DNA of 64,000 nucleotides, taken from contig NZ_CP109327.1 of the NCBI RefSeq assembly GCF_035918155.1, forward strand, positions 8,618,001-8,682,000, given 5' to 3'. A model generated the notes under the pieces. The model made no database searches and was not told the origin of the DNA. It saw only the letters and a list, made by a program, of their open reading frames with translations. The translations under genes and the position numbers were made by a program. This DNA comes from Streptomyces sp. NBC_01591 (GTDB lineage Bacteria; Actinomycetota; Actinomycetes; Streptomycetales; Streptomycetaceae). This document shows, piece by piece, positions 1 through 8,523 of this stretch (position 1 is its first letter; each line of letters starts with the position of its first letter).

Positions 1-564
1 GTGGTCAACACCCGAGCCATCGACCTCACTGAAGCACTGCTCCTGCTCAACCGCGCCAACCAGCGGTCATTCACCAGGGAAGACGTCGACCTGTCCCTCC
101 TGGCGGAAGAAGCCACTGAAACGCTCCTCCCCTTGGCAGAAAAGCATGGCGTCACCATCGAAACCTCCGGCGACATGAGCACCACCATCGGCTCACAGGC
201 GCTCCTGCTGCAGATGGTCATGAACCTTCTGCACAACGCGATCGGCCACAACCTGCCTGAACAGGGCACCGTATGGGTGCATACCAGCGTCCGCCCCGAC
301 ACTGTTGTGCTCACTGTCGAGAACACTGGCGAGAAGCTCACCTCACAGCTGGTCTCGACACTCACCGAGCCATTCCAGCGCGGCACCGAACGCATACACA
401 GCAGCCACGCAGGTGTCGGCCTCGGCCTGGCCATCGTCAAGACCATCACCCAGGCACACGACGGAACCCTCACCCTCACCCCCCGCCCCGCCGGCGGGCT
501 CCGCGTCACGGTGCAACTGCCCGCCGCGTCAGCGCACACACAAACAGATGGCGATCAGGCCTGA
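1..564 (+). CDS. vanS: VanS-type sensor histidine kinase, C-terminal part (cut by window start)
   Basis: Only the catalytic ATP-binding half is present; the sensor domain and phospho-accepting His box lie before base 1. An N box (LLHNAIGHNLPEQG, about residues 77-90) and an F/G2 region (TEPFQRG, then GVGLGLAIVK) mark a HATPase_c domain. The G1 position reads ENTGE instead of the usual DxGxG. The NLPEQGTVWV stretch is typical of actinomycete VanS. In the known system VanS phosphorylates VanR, which switches on vanH/vanK-type promoters, and the rest of this locus fits that. VanR is not in the window, so the pairing is inferred. The true start is unseen. Confidence 0.85.
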   Translation: MVNTRAIDLTEALLLLNRANQRSFTREDVDLSLLAEEATETLLPLAEKHGVTIETSGDMSTTIGSQALLLQMVMNLLHNAIGHNLPEQGTVWVHTSVRPDTVVLTVENTGEKLTSQLVSTLTEPFQRGTERIHSSHAGVGLGLAIVKTITQAHDGTLTLTPRPAGGLRVTVQLPAASAHTQTDGDQA

Positions 565-682
565 AGAACGTCCGAATCTCACCGGGGAAACCCGCTGCCT
601 GCTCACGCCCGAACTACGCCGGTCGCTGCTTCCACGCCCACTTCGCGTCTCGCCCGCCGAGTTCCGCCACCGACAGGCCGCC

Positions 683-1207
683 TCAGCCTCGATGGGATAT
701 GGAGACGTCGAATGCCTTACAAAGCAGGCGATTCAGCGGCAGATCCCATTCGCCGAGATACTCCAAGGCTTCGCCGCCGGTGCCGACCTTGAACTGGATC
801 AGGCCCAGGTGCAGGAAGTTGTCGTCCACGGCGCCGGTGATGCCGCGCAGGTCGTGGACCGTACATCCGGCAGCCAGAGCATCAGTGATCATCTTCCGCT
901 GCACGGCGTTCGACCCACATACCTCCCGTTCGGCCGTGGCGGAGGCGCCGTAGCTGTACCAGGCGTGTTCTCCGACCCGGGCCCGCAGCTCGCAGCACTC
1001 CAGATGCGGGCCACCGCCGTCGACCCGATGCGTAGGGCGAAGGTGCCAGAGTGCTTCAGGTGGTCCACCAATGGGTCGAGCCAGCCGGCCAGATCATCCG
1101 AGGCCCAGTCGATCACCGGCCCTTCGGGCAGGTACGCCAGCGATGTCTTGAACCCGGGCAGCCGCCACCGCAGGTTGGGTCGCGTTGGACGAGGCGTGAT
1201 CGCTCAC
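683..1207 (-). pseudogene. FemX/VanK-like aminoacyltransferase, internally deleted
   Basis: Read on the minus strand, the remnant starts near GTG 1207 (VSDHASSNATQP), jumps to LAYLPEGPVIDWASDDLAG, breaks again, and resumes at about 960 as AWYSYGASATAEREV, ending KVGTGGEALEYLGEWDLPL. Each block aligns with a distinct part of the intact VanK at 9506-10672: residues 90-125 and the last 100. Roughly 70 and 170 residues are missing, and the blocks are in different frames, so no product is expected. VanK-type Fem enzymes attach the bridge amino acid to precursors ending in D-Ala-D-Lac. This copy lies just downstream of murF on the same strand, the order expected for an old murF-femX unit. It is more diverged from the intact vanK than a recent duplicate would be. 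Confidence 0.8.
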
Positions 1208-1242
1208 CGTGATGGCACGTACCCGAAAAGCCACAGCCGCTC

Positions 1243-2625
1243 CTACCTGTCGTCCATCGGTCGACCTACCAGCACATCGTGGGGTCCGGACGCGAGCGCG
1301 GCGGCGACCTTGTCGAGGCGCGCCCCGCGGGAGGCCTTGACGAGCACCACATCGCCGGCAGTGAGCCGACCGCGCAGCCACTCGACGGCCGCGGCGTTGT
1401 CGGCCAGCGCCACCGCCCGCTCTCCGGCACCGTCGGCGAGCGGCCGGGTGCCGACCGCGACCACCACGTCGGCCCGGGAGGCGGCGTACTCCCCGATGGC
1501 GCGGTGCTCGGCCTCGTTGTCGTCGCCGAGTTCGAGCATTTCGCCGAGGACGGCGATGCGGCGCCCGCCCTCGATTGCCGCCAGCGCGTCCAGGGCGGCG
1601 CGGGTCGAGTCGGGGTCGGCGTTGAAGGAGTCGTTGAGCAGCGTTGCGCCGCCGACGAGGTCACGTAGTTCCAAGCGCCACTTCGACAGCGAGACCGTGG
1701 GCAGCGCTGCCGCGGCCCCATCGAGGGGAACGCCGGCCGCCAGCCCTGCCGCCGCGGCAGCCGACGCGTTGAGCGTCTGGTGAGTGCCCACGAGCGGCAG
1801 CCCGACGCGAGCCGAGGTGGCGGCGGTCCGCAGTGTGAAGGACGGCCGGGCGAGCCGGTCAAGGACTACGTCGAGTACGCGAACGTCGGCGTGTTCCGCC
1901 TGGCCGAACGTCAGCACCGGGCAGTCGGTGAGCGAGCGCATCGCGACCACCCGGGGATCGTCGGCGCTCAGGACCGCGGTGCCGCCGGGCGCCAGACCCT
2001 GCACCAGCTCACCCTTGGCCTGGGCGGTTGCCTCGCGCGACCCGAGATGGCTGAGGTGGGCCTGGCCGACGTTGAGGACGACACCGACGTCGGGCGCGAC
2101 CAGGCCGGTGAGTTTGGAGATGTCGCCGATGCGGCGGACTCCCATCTCAAGGACGAGGAACCGGGTGGCCGCGTTGGAACGCAGCATGGTGAGCGGCACG
2201 CCGAGGTCGTTGTTGAGCGAGCCGATCGTGGCGATCGTCGGCGCGGCGCTCGACAACACGGCCGCCAGCAGGTCCTTGGTGCTGGTCTTGCCGCGGGATC
2301 CGGTCACCCCGACGACAGTCAGCCCGTCGCGCAGCCGTGCCACGACGTGGGTGGCGAGCGCCTGCAACGCGGCCTTGGCGTCCTCGACCACGACGGTCGG
2401 TAGCGCCGTGGGCCGGGAGCCGAGCACGGCCACCGCGCCGGCCCGGCCGGCCTGGATGGCGTAGTCGTGGCCGTCGACGTGTTCGCCGGCGAAGGCCACG
2501 AAGAGGCCGCCCGGCTCGGCCTGCCGGCCGTCGAGCACGGCCGGCGCGGTCACTGTCACGGCGCCGTCGCCCTCGACCGTCCCGCCGACAACTGTGGCGA
2601 TCTCACCGAGGCTGAGCGGGATCAT
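1243..2625 (-). CDS. murF: MurF-type UDP-MurNAc-tripeptide:D-Ala-D-X ligase, resistance-associated copy
   Basis: The product is 460 residues, the usual MurF length. It has a Mur N-terminal domain ([14 protein letters not shown]), an ATP loop ([13 protein letters not shown], about residues 107-119), the central SLNND and [10 protein letters not shown] motifs, and a C-terminal Mur ligase domain ([18 protein letters not shown]). MurF joins the terminal dipeptide to the UDP-muramyl tripeptide in the cytoplasm. Extra murF copies beside vanHAX in glycopeptide producers are thought to favour D-Ala-D-Lac. I chose ATG 2625 because the conserved N-terminus begins there and it overlaps the stop of a 39-codon leader. 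Expression should follow the VanR-type promoter at 2742-2805. The adjacent femX pseudogene suggests the operon has lost its second gene. Confidence 0.9.
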   Translation of the reverse strand: MIPLSLGEIATVVGGTVEGDGAVTVTAPAVLDGRQAEPGGLFVAFAGEHVDGHDYAIQAGRAGAVAVLGSRPTALPTVVVEDAKAALQALATHVVARLRDGLTVVGVTGSRGKTSTKDLLAAVLSSAAPTIATIGSLNNDLGVPLTMLRSNAATRFLVLEMGVRRIGDISKLTGLVAPDVGVVLNVGQAHLSHLGSREATAQAKGELVQGLAPGGTAVLSADDPRVVAMRSLTDCPVLTFGQAEHADVRVLDVVLDRLARPSFTLRTAATSARVGLPLVGTHQTLNASAAAAAGLAAGVPLDGAAAALPTVSLSKWRLELRDLVGGATLLNDSFNADPDSTRAALDALAAIEGGRRIAVLGEMLELGDDNEAEHRAIGEYAASRADVVVAVGTRPLADGAGERAVALADNAAAVEWLRGRLTAGDVVLVKASRGARLDKVAAALASGPHDVLVGRPMDDR

Positions 2626-2741
2626 GCCCGGACCACGCAAGGATCGGCGAAGCACATCAACAACCGTCCGGTCGCTGTGCTGGCGATCGGGGGCGGGCTG
2701 GCGAAGTAGAGGATGGCAGAGGCTGATTCGCTGGAACTCAT
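2622..2741 (-). CDS. 39-aa leader ORF coupled to murF
   Basis: ATG 2741 sits at the same position relative to the promoter as the vanH start, and its first codons (ATGAGTTCCAGCG) are identical to those of vanH before the sequences part. The peptide begins [20 protein letters not shown] and resembles nothing I know. Its TGA overlaps the murF ATG as ATGA. The likely reading is that a duplicated vanH promoter, including the vanH start codon, was placed before murF. Ribosomes entering at this ATG would then reach murF by termination-reinitiation, since no strong Shine-Dalgarno sequence stands before the murF start. Whether the peptide itself has a function is unknown. Confidence 0.5.
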   Translation of the reverse strand: MSSSESASAILYFASPPPIASTATGRLLMCFADPCVVRA

Positions 2742-2805
2742 GCCTTCCAGTCAAGAGAGCGTGGTGTTGCCGGCGCGTATGCAGTTTTCGATACGTCGAC
2801 GATAT
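2742..2805 (-). promoter_or_regulatory. VanR-type promoter of the leader-murF unit
   Basis: This is the minus-strand copy of a 31-bp box (2775-2805). It contains ATATCGTCGACGTATC, then an A-rich spacer and GCATACGC. Eighteen bases after GCATAC comes TCTCTT, a plausible -10, followed after 12 bases by the ATG at 2741. The box and the downstream CTCTTGACTGGAAGGC match the vanH promoter almost base for base. The paired GTATC-like half-sites are probable response-regulator sites. VanR binding is inferred from gene content. Confidence 0.75.
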
Positions 2806-3002
2806 GTATGTTGCCGGCCGCTACAGGCGCAGGACGATGCTCGTCCTGATCTTCAAGGACGAGTCCCCAGCCCGTAGAGGTGCCGGCGAGGCGAATGCAC
2901 AACACGTTGCGTGTCGCCCGCAGAGCTCCGGTCGATCCCACGGGCGAAGCCAGCGCGGCCGACCAGCCGCATCCATGCTCGCGCAGGGTGTTGGCCGGCA
3001 AC

Positions 3003-3066
3003 GTATCGTCGGCGTATCAAAAAATGCATACGCGCTGGCAACACCACGCTCTCTTGACTGGAAGGC
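3003..3066 (+). promoter_or_regulatory. VanR-type promoter of vanHAX
   Basis: The box at 3003-3033 has GTATCGTCGGCGTATC, an A-rich spacer and GCATACGC. It is followed 18 bases after GCATAC by TCTCTT and 12 bases later by the vanH ATG at 3067. Transcription would begin about 3-6 bases before the ATG, leaving no room for a Shine-Dalgarno site, so the message is probably leaderless or nearly so. The 197 bases between this box and the divergent murF box hold no convincing gene. Confidence 0.8.
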
Positions 3067-4107
3067 ATGAGTTCCAGCGGACCAACACGAGCAGCGGCGT
3101 GCCGCACCCGAGCGCCAGCGTCGCCCTCACGGGCTGTCTCGGCAACGGGAATCACAGTCTATGGGTGCGAGCAGGACGAGGCCCTTCTATTCCGAGAAAT
3201 GGCGCCTCGCTTTGGCATGGCGCCAACCATCACAAAGGAAGCGGTATCTGAAGCCAATATCGACCTGGCAGTCGGGAACCGATACATCAGCATCGGCCAC
3301 AAGACGCACGTCACCCGTGCCACACTCAGCGCACTGAGCCGCGCCGGTGTGGAGTATCTCTCCACACGAAGCGTCGGATGCAACCACATCGACGTGAGCT
3401 ACGCGGACAGCGTCGGTATCTCCGTCGGAAACGTGGCGTATTCTCCCGACAGCGTTGCCGACTACACGCTCATGCTGATGCTGATGGCCGTGCGCCACGC
3501 GAAGGCCACCGTCCGCCGCACCGATGCTCATGACTACCGGCTGAGTGAGATACGCGGCAAAGAGCTGCGCGACCTGACTGTCGGAGTGGTCGGCACGGGG
3601 CGTATCGGCACAGCAGTCATCGACCGATTGCGAGGCTTCGGCTGCCGCGTGCTGGCCTACGGCAATCGCCCCAAGACCCCCGCCGATTACACGCCGATCG
3701 ACGAGCTGCTTCAGCACAGCGACATTGTCACGCTCCACACCCCGCTCACCGCAGAAACCCGCCATCTCGTCGATCGCCGACGTATCGACCAGATGAAACA
3801 CGGCGCGTTCATCGTCAACACCGGACGCGGGCCACTCATCGATACCGAAGCCCTTCTATCGGCATTGGAGAGCGGCAGATTGGGCGGCGCGGCGCTGGAC
3901 GTCCTCGACGGCGAAGAAGGAATCTTCTACACCGACTGCCGGAACAAGCCCATAGAGAACCGCCAGCTGTTGCGACTACAGGATCTGCCGAATGTGCTCA
4001 TCAGCCCGCACACGGCCTATTACACCGACCACGCGCTGAGCGACACCATCAGAAACAGCCTCATCAACTGCCTCAACTTTGAAAGCGGGAAAACATGGAC
4101 AGGTTGA
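3067..4107 (+). CDS. vanH: VanH D-lactate dehydrogenase
   Basis: The 346-residue protein reduces pyruvate to D-lactate, the substrate for VanA. It belongs to the D-isomer 2-hydroxyacid dehydrogenases. An N-terminal catalytic segment (YGCEQDEALLFREM) leads to the NAD-binding motif VGVVGTGRIGTAVI at about residue 176, then LHTPLTAETRHLV, NTGRGPLID and the C-terminal SPHTAYYTDHAL with the catalytic His. The first 28 residues (MSSSGPTRAAACRTRA...) precede the conserved domain and look like an extension. The start is fixed by the promoter just upstream and by identity with the murF leader start. vanH overlaps vanA by 13 bp, implying coupled translation. Confidence 0.95.
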   Translation: MSSSGPTRAAACRTRAPASPSRAVSATGITVYGCEQDEALLFREMAPRFGMAPTITKEAVSEANIDLAVGNRYISIGHKTHVTRATLSALSRAGVEYLSTRSVGCNHIDVSYADSVGISVGNVAYSPDSVADYTLMLMLMAVRHAKATVRRTDAHDYRLSEIRGKELRDLTVGVVGTGRIGTAVIDRLRGFGCRVLAYGNRPKTPADYTPIDELLQHSDIVTLHTPLTAETRHLVDRRRIDQMKHGAFIVNTGRGPLIDTEALLSALESGRLGGAALDVLDGEEGIFYTDCRNKPIENRQLLRLQDLPNVLISPHTAYYTDHALSDTIRNSLINCLNFESGKTWTG

Positions 4108-5135
4108 AGATCGGCGTCATCTTCGGGGGCTCTTCCGAAGAACACCCCGTCTCCGTCAAGTCCGCCCAAGAGGTCGCAAAGAACCTCGACACCGGTAAAT
4201 ACGAGCCGTACTGGATCGGCATCACGCAGTCCGGTGCCTGGCAGCTCTGTGACTCCCCTGGCACAGACTGGGAGAACACCGACGCTCGGCCGGTCATGCT
4301 GTCACCCGACCGAAGCGTCCACGGACTGCTCGTCCTGGAACAGGACCGATTCGAAGTGATCCGTCTGGACCTCGTGCTGCCCGTCCTGCACGGCACACTC
4401 GGCGAAGACGGGGCGATCCAGGGCCTGTTGGAGCTCTCTGGCGTCCCCTATGCCGGCTGCGATATCCAGAGCTCTGCCATCTGCATGGACAAATCCCTGA
4501 CCTACGCCGTCGCCAAGAGCGCGGGCATCGCCACGCCAAATTTCCGGGTGGTCGCGGGAGACGAGAAGGTCGACGCCGAACAGCTTCCTTATCCCGTCTT
4601 CGTGAAGCCAGCCCGTTCGGGCTCATCCTTCGGCGTCAGCAAAGTCGCCGGAGCAGAGGACTTGCCGAGTGCGCTGGAGGCCGCACGGCAGTACGACTCG
4701 AAGGTCCTGATCGAAGAGGCCGTGGCCGGGAGTGAGGTCGGCTGCGCGATCCTGGGGGACCCATCCACCCCGATCGCGGGCGAGGTGGACCGCGTAGCCC
4801 TCTCCCACGGATTCTTCAGGATCCACCAGGAGGAGTCACCCGAGAGTGGTTCGGAGAACTCGACGTTCATCGTTCCCGCCGACATCTCCGAAGAATCGCG
4901 TCGGCTCGTCCAAGAGAGCGCCAAGACCATCTACCGCACACTGGGCTGCCAGGGGCTTGCCCGCGTGGACGTGTTCCTCCAGGACGACGGCCAGGTGGTA
5001 CTCAACGAAGTCAACACCTTTCCCGGCATGACCTCCTACAGCCGCTATCCACGGATGATGGGCGCCGCAGGAATGCCGCTTTCCGACGTCATCGACCGGC
5101 TCGTGTCAATGACACTGCACCGGAAAAAGCGATGA
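4095..5135 (+). CDS. vanA: VanA-type D-alanine:D-lactate ligase
   Basis: This 346-residue ATP-grasp ligase joins D-Ala to D-Lac and makes the depsipeptide that glycopeptides bind poorly. Visible motifs are the N-terminal GVIFGGSSEEHPVSVKSA, the HGTLGEDGAIQGLLEL substrate loop, FVKPARSGSSFGV in the ATP-grasp fold, and NEVNTFPGMT near the end, which binds metal. The omega-loop region reads HGFFRIHQEE rather than the EKY-type sequence of housekeeping D-Ala-D-Ala ligases, consistent with lactate specificity. The ATG lies inside the end of vanH, and the stop overlaps vanX as ATGA, so stoichiometric synthesis of the three enzymes is likely. Confidence 0.95.
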   Translation: MDRLKIGVIFGGSSEEHPVSVKSAQEVAKNLDTGKYEPYWIGITQSGAWQLCDSPGTDWENTDARPVMLSPDRSVHGLLVLEQDRFEVIRLDLVLPVLHGTLGEDGAIQGLLELSGVPYAGCDIQSSAICMDKSLTYAVAKSAGIATPNFRVVAGDEKVDAEQLPYPVFVKPARSGSSFGVSKVAGAEDLPSALEAARQYDSKVLIEEAVAGSEVGCAILGDPSTPIAGEVDRVALSHGFFRIHQEESPESGSENSTFIVPADISEESRRLVQESAKTIYRTLGCQGLARVDVFLQDDGQVVLNEVNTFPGMTSYSRYPRMMGAAGMPLSDVIDRLVSMTLHRKKR

Positions 5136-5740
5136 ACGGCGACTTCGGGTACCTGGACGAGCTGGTGCCCGGCATCCGTTGGGATGCCAAGTACGCCACC
5201 GGGGACAACTTCACCGGAAAGCCGGTAGACGGATACCTGGTGAATCGGATAGTCGGCACCAGAGCCTTGTGCGCAGCCCTGGGGCGAGCGCAGGAAAAAG
5301 CCGCGTCCCGCGGCTTCGGCTTGCTTGTCTGGGACGGATACCGTCCGCAACGCGCCGTCGACTGCTTCATGCGCTGGTCCGAACAGTCGGAGGACGGCCG
5401 GACAAAGCAGCGGCACTACCCCAATATCGACAGGTCCGAGCTTTTCGACAAGGGATACGTGGCTGCCAAGTCAGGCCACAGCCGCGGCAGTTCCGTCGAC
5501 TTGACGCTCTACACCCTTGCCACCGGAGAAAATGCTTGCATGGGTGGTGAACACGACCTCATGGACTCGATCTCACATCATGGAGCAGCAGGAATAAGAC
5601 CCATCGAAGCGGAAAACCGCGAGCACCTTTGCTCCGTAATGGAGGACTGCGGATTTGCTCGCTACGCCTGCGAGTGGTGGCACTACACGCTGGAAAGCGA
5701 GCCTTACTCAGATGTCTATTTCGACTTTCCCATCACCTGA
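5132..5740 (+). CDS. vanX: VanX D-Ala-D-Ala dipeptidase
   Basis: The 202-residue cytoplasmic zinc dipeptidase removes D-Ala-D-Ala so that only D-Ala-D-Lac reaches MurF. Zinc and catalytic residues are visible: SGHSRGSSVDLTL (His and Asp, about residues 114-126), EWWHY (Glu base and zinc His, about 180-184) and the substrate Arg in WDGYRP near residue 71. Length and motifs match VanX and not the larger VanY carboxypeptidases. The start overlaps the vanA stop. The 3' end overlaps the next gene by about 29 bp in another frame. Confidence 0.95.
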   Translation: MNGDFGYLDELVPGIRWDAKYATGDNFTGKPVDGYLVNRIVGTRALCAALGRAQEKAASRGFGLLVWDGYRPQRAVDCFMRWSEQSEDGRTKQRHYPNIDRSELFDKGYVAAKSGHSRGSSVDLTLYTLATGENACMGGEHDLMDSISHHGAAGIRPIEAENREHLCSVMEDCGFARYACEWWHYTLESEPYSDVYFDFPIT

Positions 5741-6383
5741 TGGAAGCCTCCCTTACGTCTCACAGTGGGGAAGCCTGGACCGGAACGACGAGGTCGTCAT
5801 GCGGCGTGCCGCCCCATCCAGGATCGACGTCTTCCTGAGGCGCACCGATCCATCGCAACTGCACGACTGGACCTCCGACGGGTACCACTCGCGCGAGGAG
5901 TACCTGTTCTGGTCCCGCAAAGTCTGCGGCTTGGCATGTCTGCAGTCCCTGCTCCACGGCTGGACGGACACCCGACTGCTGATGCGTGAACTCCTTGCGC
6001 TGGCCCTCGACTGGGGTTGCTACGTGGTGGAACCCCAGGGCAAGGTCCAAGGACTGATATACCGGCCATTCATGGCTTGGGTCAGCTCACACTTCGGATT
6101 CAAATGCCAACTGGTCGAGAACACACCGATTCAAGCATCCGCCCGAGCGGTGCGCCCCGGGCAAGCCCTGATCGCTTCAGTGTCTCCTGAGATTCGCGAC
6201 CCAAGCACCTATAAACCGCGGCGGGGAGGGCATCTTGTGCTGGTTCATGAGGTCCATGGCGGGACGGTGCGGTTCCATAATCCGTCGGGCTACTCCCACA
6301 ATGCGGACTCCGCATCGCTGCCCATGCGCGTATTCGAGCGCTTCCACGCAGGACGAGGAATCCTGGTCAGTGTGACACCGTGA
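5712..6383 (+). CDS. C39-like papain-fold cysteine peptidase, fourth gene of the van operon
   Basis: ATG 5712 (MSISTFPSPDGSLPYVSQWG) is the first start that keeps the whole conserved region and gives 223 residues. The segment KVCGLACLQSLL (about residues 60-71) has the spacing of the C39 catalytic Cys, and GGHLVLVHEVHGGTVRFHNPSGYSHN (about 174-199, written here by key residues H, H, H, N-P) resembles the His and Asp/Asn half of that fold. There is no signal peptide or transmembrane segment, so it should act in the cytoplasm. Overlap with vanX implies co-expression under vancomycin-type control. Its substrate is unknown; a precursor stem peptide or a cell-wall-linked peptide is possible. I do not recall a standard van gene of this type. 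Confidence 0.65.
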   Translation: MSISTFPSPDGSLPYVSQWGSLDRNDEVVMRRAAPSRIDVFLRRTDPSQLHDWTSDGYHSREEYLFWSRKVCGLACLQSLLHGWTDTRLLMRELLALALDWGCYVVEPQGKVQGLIYRPFMAWVSSHFGFKCQLVENTPIQASARAVRPGQALIASVSPEIRDPSTYKPRRGGHLVLVHEVHGGTVRFHNPSGYSHNADSASLPMRVFERFHAGRGILVSVTP

Positions 6384-7559
6384 GGCCAGGCGAACCGGCA
6401 CCGCGCGCCGCTGCGAGCGCACGATTGAGGGTCTGCTGAGCCGGCATCAGCCCGGCCCGGGCGGGCGCGGGAGGAGTGTGGTCCCTCACGGCCCGTCCCC
6501 CGAGCCGTGGTCGGCCTGAAAGAGCTCCAGTTGAGCTTCTTCGGCGCTGCCGCTGCGGGCTGGAGACCGCTTCGACGATTGACGTCCTGCGGTGGGACTG
6601 CCACGGTATCTGCGGACGACCCGCCAGGACGTCAGGCGGGCGGCGCCGCGCTCGACCGGTGCCCGGGCCCGCCGGGGGCCCCGGTGACGCCCGCGCTCAG
6701 CCAGGGGCCGGCGCCCTGGGTCGGCGGGATCGGCCAGGACGGAAACGGCCTGGCCCTCACAGATGCGGATGATCCGGTGAGTGCGGGCGCGGTCAGGTCG
6801 TGAGCCCGGCCCGACAGCGTGCGGGCGGAATACCCCACGACGGTCGCTGAGATGTACCACGGGGGTCGGGACGCCCCCGTACACAGCCTTCTCCACACCC
6901 AGCTCCACCGGCCGGTCCGCGTTGCCGGACCGGTCCGACCCCTGCGGTACGGCGATCACCGGGGCCCTGTTCGCGGCGGTGCCTCACTGCAGTCGGGGCC
7001 GACCACTTCGGTGGTGGGCTGCATGACCCTCGGGATCAGGACCAGGGCTTGTTCCGGGCTGCCCGGCATGAAGGTGAAAGCCGGCCGCCCGGTGACTGCC
7101 CGCACCTGCACCCCGTGCCGGCGGCGCGTGGGGGAGCAGTCCGCGCGTGAGACTGCGACCCGGTCGCACTCGGCGAGGGCGCCGCCCGGCAGAGGGTCGA
7201 GTACGGCAGGACAGATGACCAACGAGGCCCCCCGGGCAGCATGATGGAGACATCAGACATCTCGATCAACAGCCCCGGGGCCTCGCTCGTGGCGGCTCGC
7301 AGACCGTCACTTGACGCGGCCACCTCGAAGAGGCTCACCGTCGGCAAAAGCGGGATCACGTCACGGCGGCAAGCCGACGAGCCCCGGGGCGAGAGGGTGA
7401 TCGCGGTGGTCCCCCGCGCCGCGGCAGCCGTGCGGCACGGACACCGACAGATGCGTCCAAGTGCCCGAAGTCTTCAGTTGGACTCACTCGTGGACATCGA
7501 CTTGGTTCAGCACGATTGAGATTCGCTGACTTCGTGAGCCGTGTGAGAGGGGCACCTGC
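6384..7559. other. No confident gene; degraded sequence
   Basis: About 1.2 kb separate the peptidase gene from the exporter fragment. Short open frames on both strands overlap without a clear start, Shine-Dalgarno site or recognisable domain. On the minus strand, pieces such as VVGYSARTLSGRAHD and AEEAQLELFQADH look protein-like but lie in different frames. This suggests a gene or transposase broken by several frameshifts. I could not assign it. Confidence 0.5.
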
Positions 7560-8522
7560 GTGGAAATGGTGTTGCGCTACCAGGGGGTGAGGAAGAGCGA
7601 TGACGATCCCGATCCCTGGCGGACCACGATCCACCCGGGGACGGTGCGCCGAGTGCTCGCCTACTTCCGCCCGCACATCCGCATGGTGGCGCTCTTCGTC
7701 GTAGTCGCCACGATGGAGGCGCTGACCGTCGCCGCAACTCCCTTGCTGCTGAGGGAGCTCGTCGACAACGGCATCGTCAAGAACGATCGCGGGGTCGTGA
7801 TCTTGACGGCCTGCCTGGCCGTCGGCCTTGCCGTGCTGGGCGCGGGGTTGTCGCTGGTGTCCGCCTATATCTCCGGGCGGATCGGGCAGGTGGTCAGCTA
7901 CGACCTCCGGGTTCAGGCGCTCGACCACGTCCGGCGGCTGCCGCTCGCGTTCTTCACCCGCACCCAGACGGGGGTGCTGGTCGGCCGGCTGCACACCGAA
8001 CTGATCATGGCACAGCAGCAGTTCAGCGGCTTGCTGATGGCGGCCACCAGTGCGGTCATGGTCGTGGTGGTGCTGGCCGAGCTGTTCTACCTGTCGTGGC
8101 TTGTCGGCGTCATCACGCTGGCGCTGGTTCCGATATTCATCGTGCCCTGGGTTCACGTGGGGCGGGTGATACAGCGGCGCACCCAACGGCAGATGGACGA
8201 GAACGCCGGCCTCGGCGGACGGCTGCAGGAGCGGTTCAACGTACAGGGGGCGATGCTCTCCAAGCTCTTCGGCCGTCCGGACGAGGAGATGGCCGAATAC
8301 GCGGATCGTGCCAATAGGATCCGCGAGATCGGCGTGAACCTTGCCGTCTGGGGCCGGATGGCCTTCGTGATGATGACGCTGATGGCCTCGCTCTTCCGCT
8401 ATCCCACCGCGGAGGAGGTCTCACTGGCGTCTCTGGAGCATCTGCGGACCGATCGCGAGCACGGGAAAGCGACGCCGGATGTCCTGCGCGACGTGAGTTT
8501 TCACGTGCAGGCCGGAACCCTC
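7560..8522 (+). pseudogene. ABC exporter (TMD plus start of NBD), internally deleted and truncated
   Basis: The reading frame starts at GTG 7560 or ATG 7566. Residues 1-280 form most of a six-helix exporter domain (GTVRRVLAYFRPHIRMVALF, then LPLAFFTRTQTGVLVGRLHT). At about 8397 it jumps from MTLMASL to FRYPTAEEVSLASLEHL, skipping the last helices and the linker. It then enters the nucleotide-binding domain (TPDVLRDVSFHVQAGTLTA) and stops exactly where Walker A should begin. The frame continues into unrelated sequence from an antiporter gene. With no Walker A, signature or Walker B motif it cannot work. Lipid/peptide exporters of this type accompany glycopeptide biosynthesis clusters. Confidence 0.8.
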
Positions 8523-8523
8523 A

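Noticed and set aside
305..1783. A long plus-strand open frame of almost 500 codons
   Set aside because: It runs antisense through the femX remnant and murF and has a Ser/Arg/Pro-rich composition typical of an antisense frame in high-GC DNA.
7356..8186. A 276-codon minus-strand frame rich in His, Gln and Arg
   Set aside because: It is antisense to the well-supported ABC exporter fragment and has no family resemblance.
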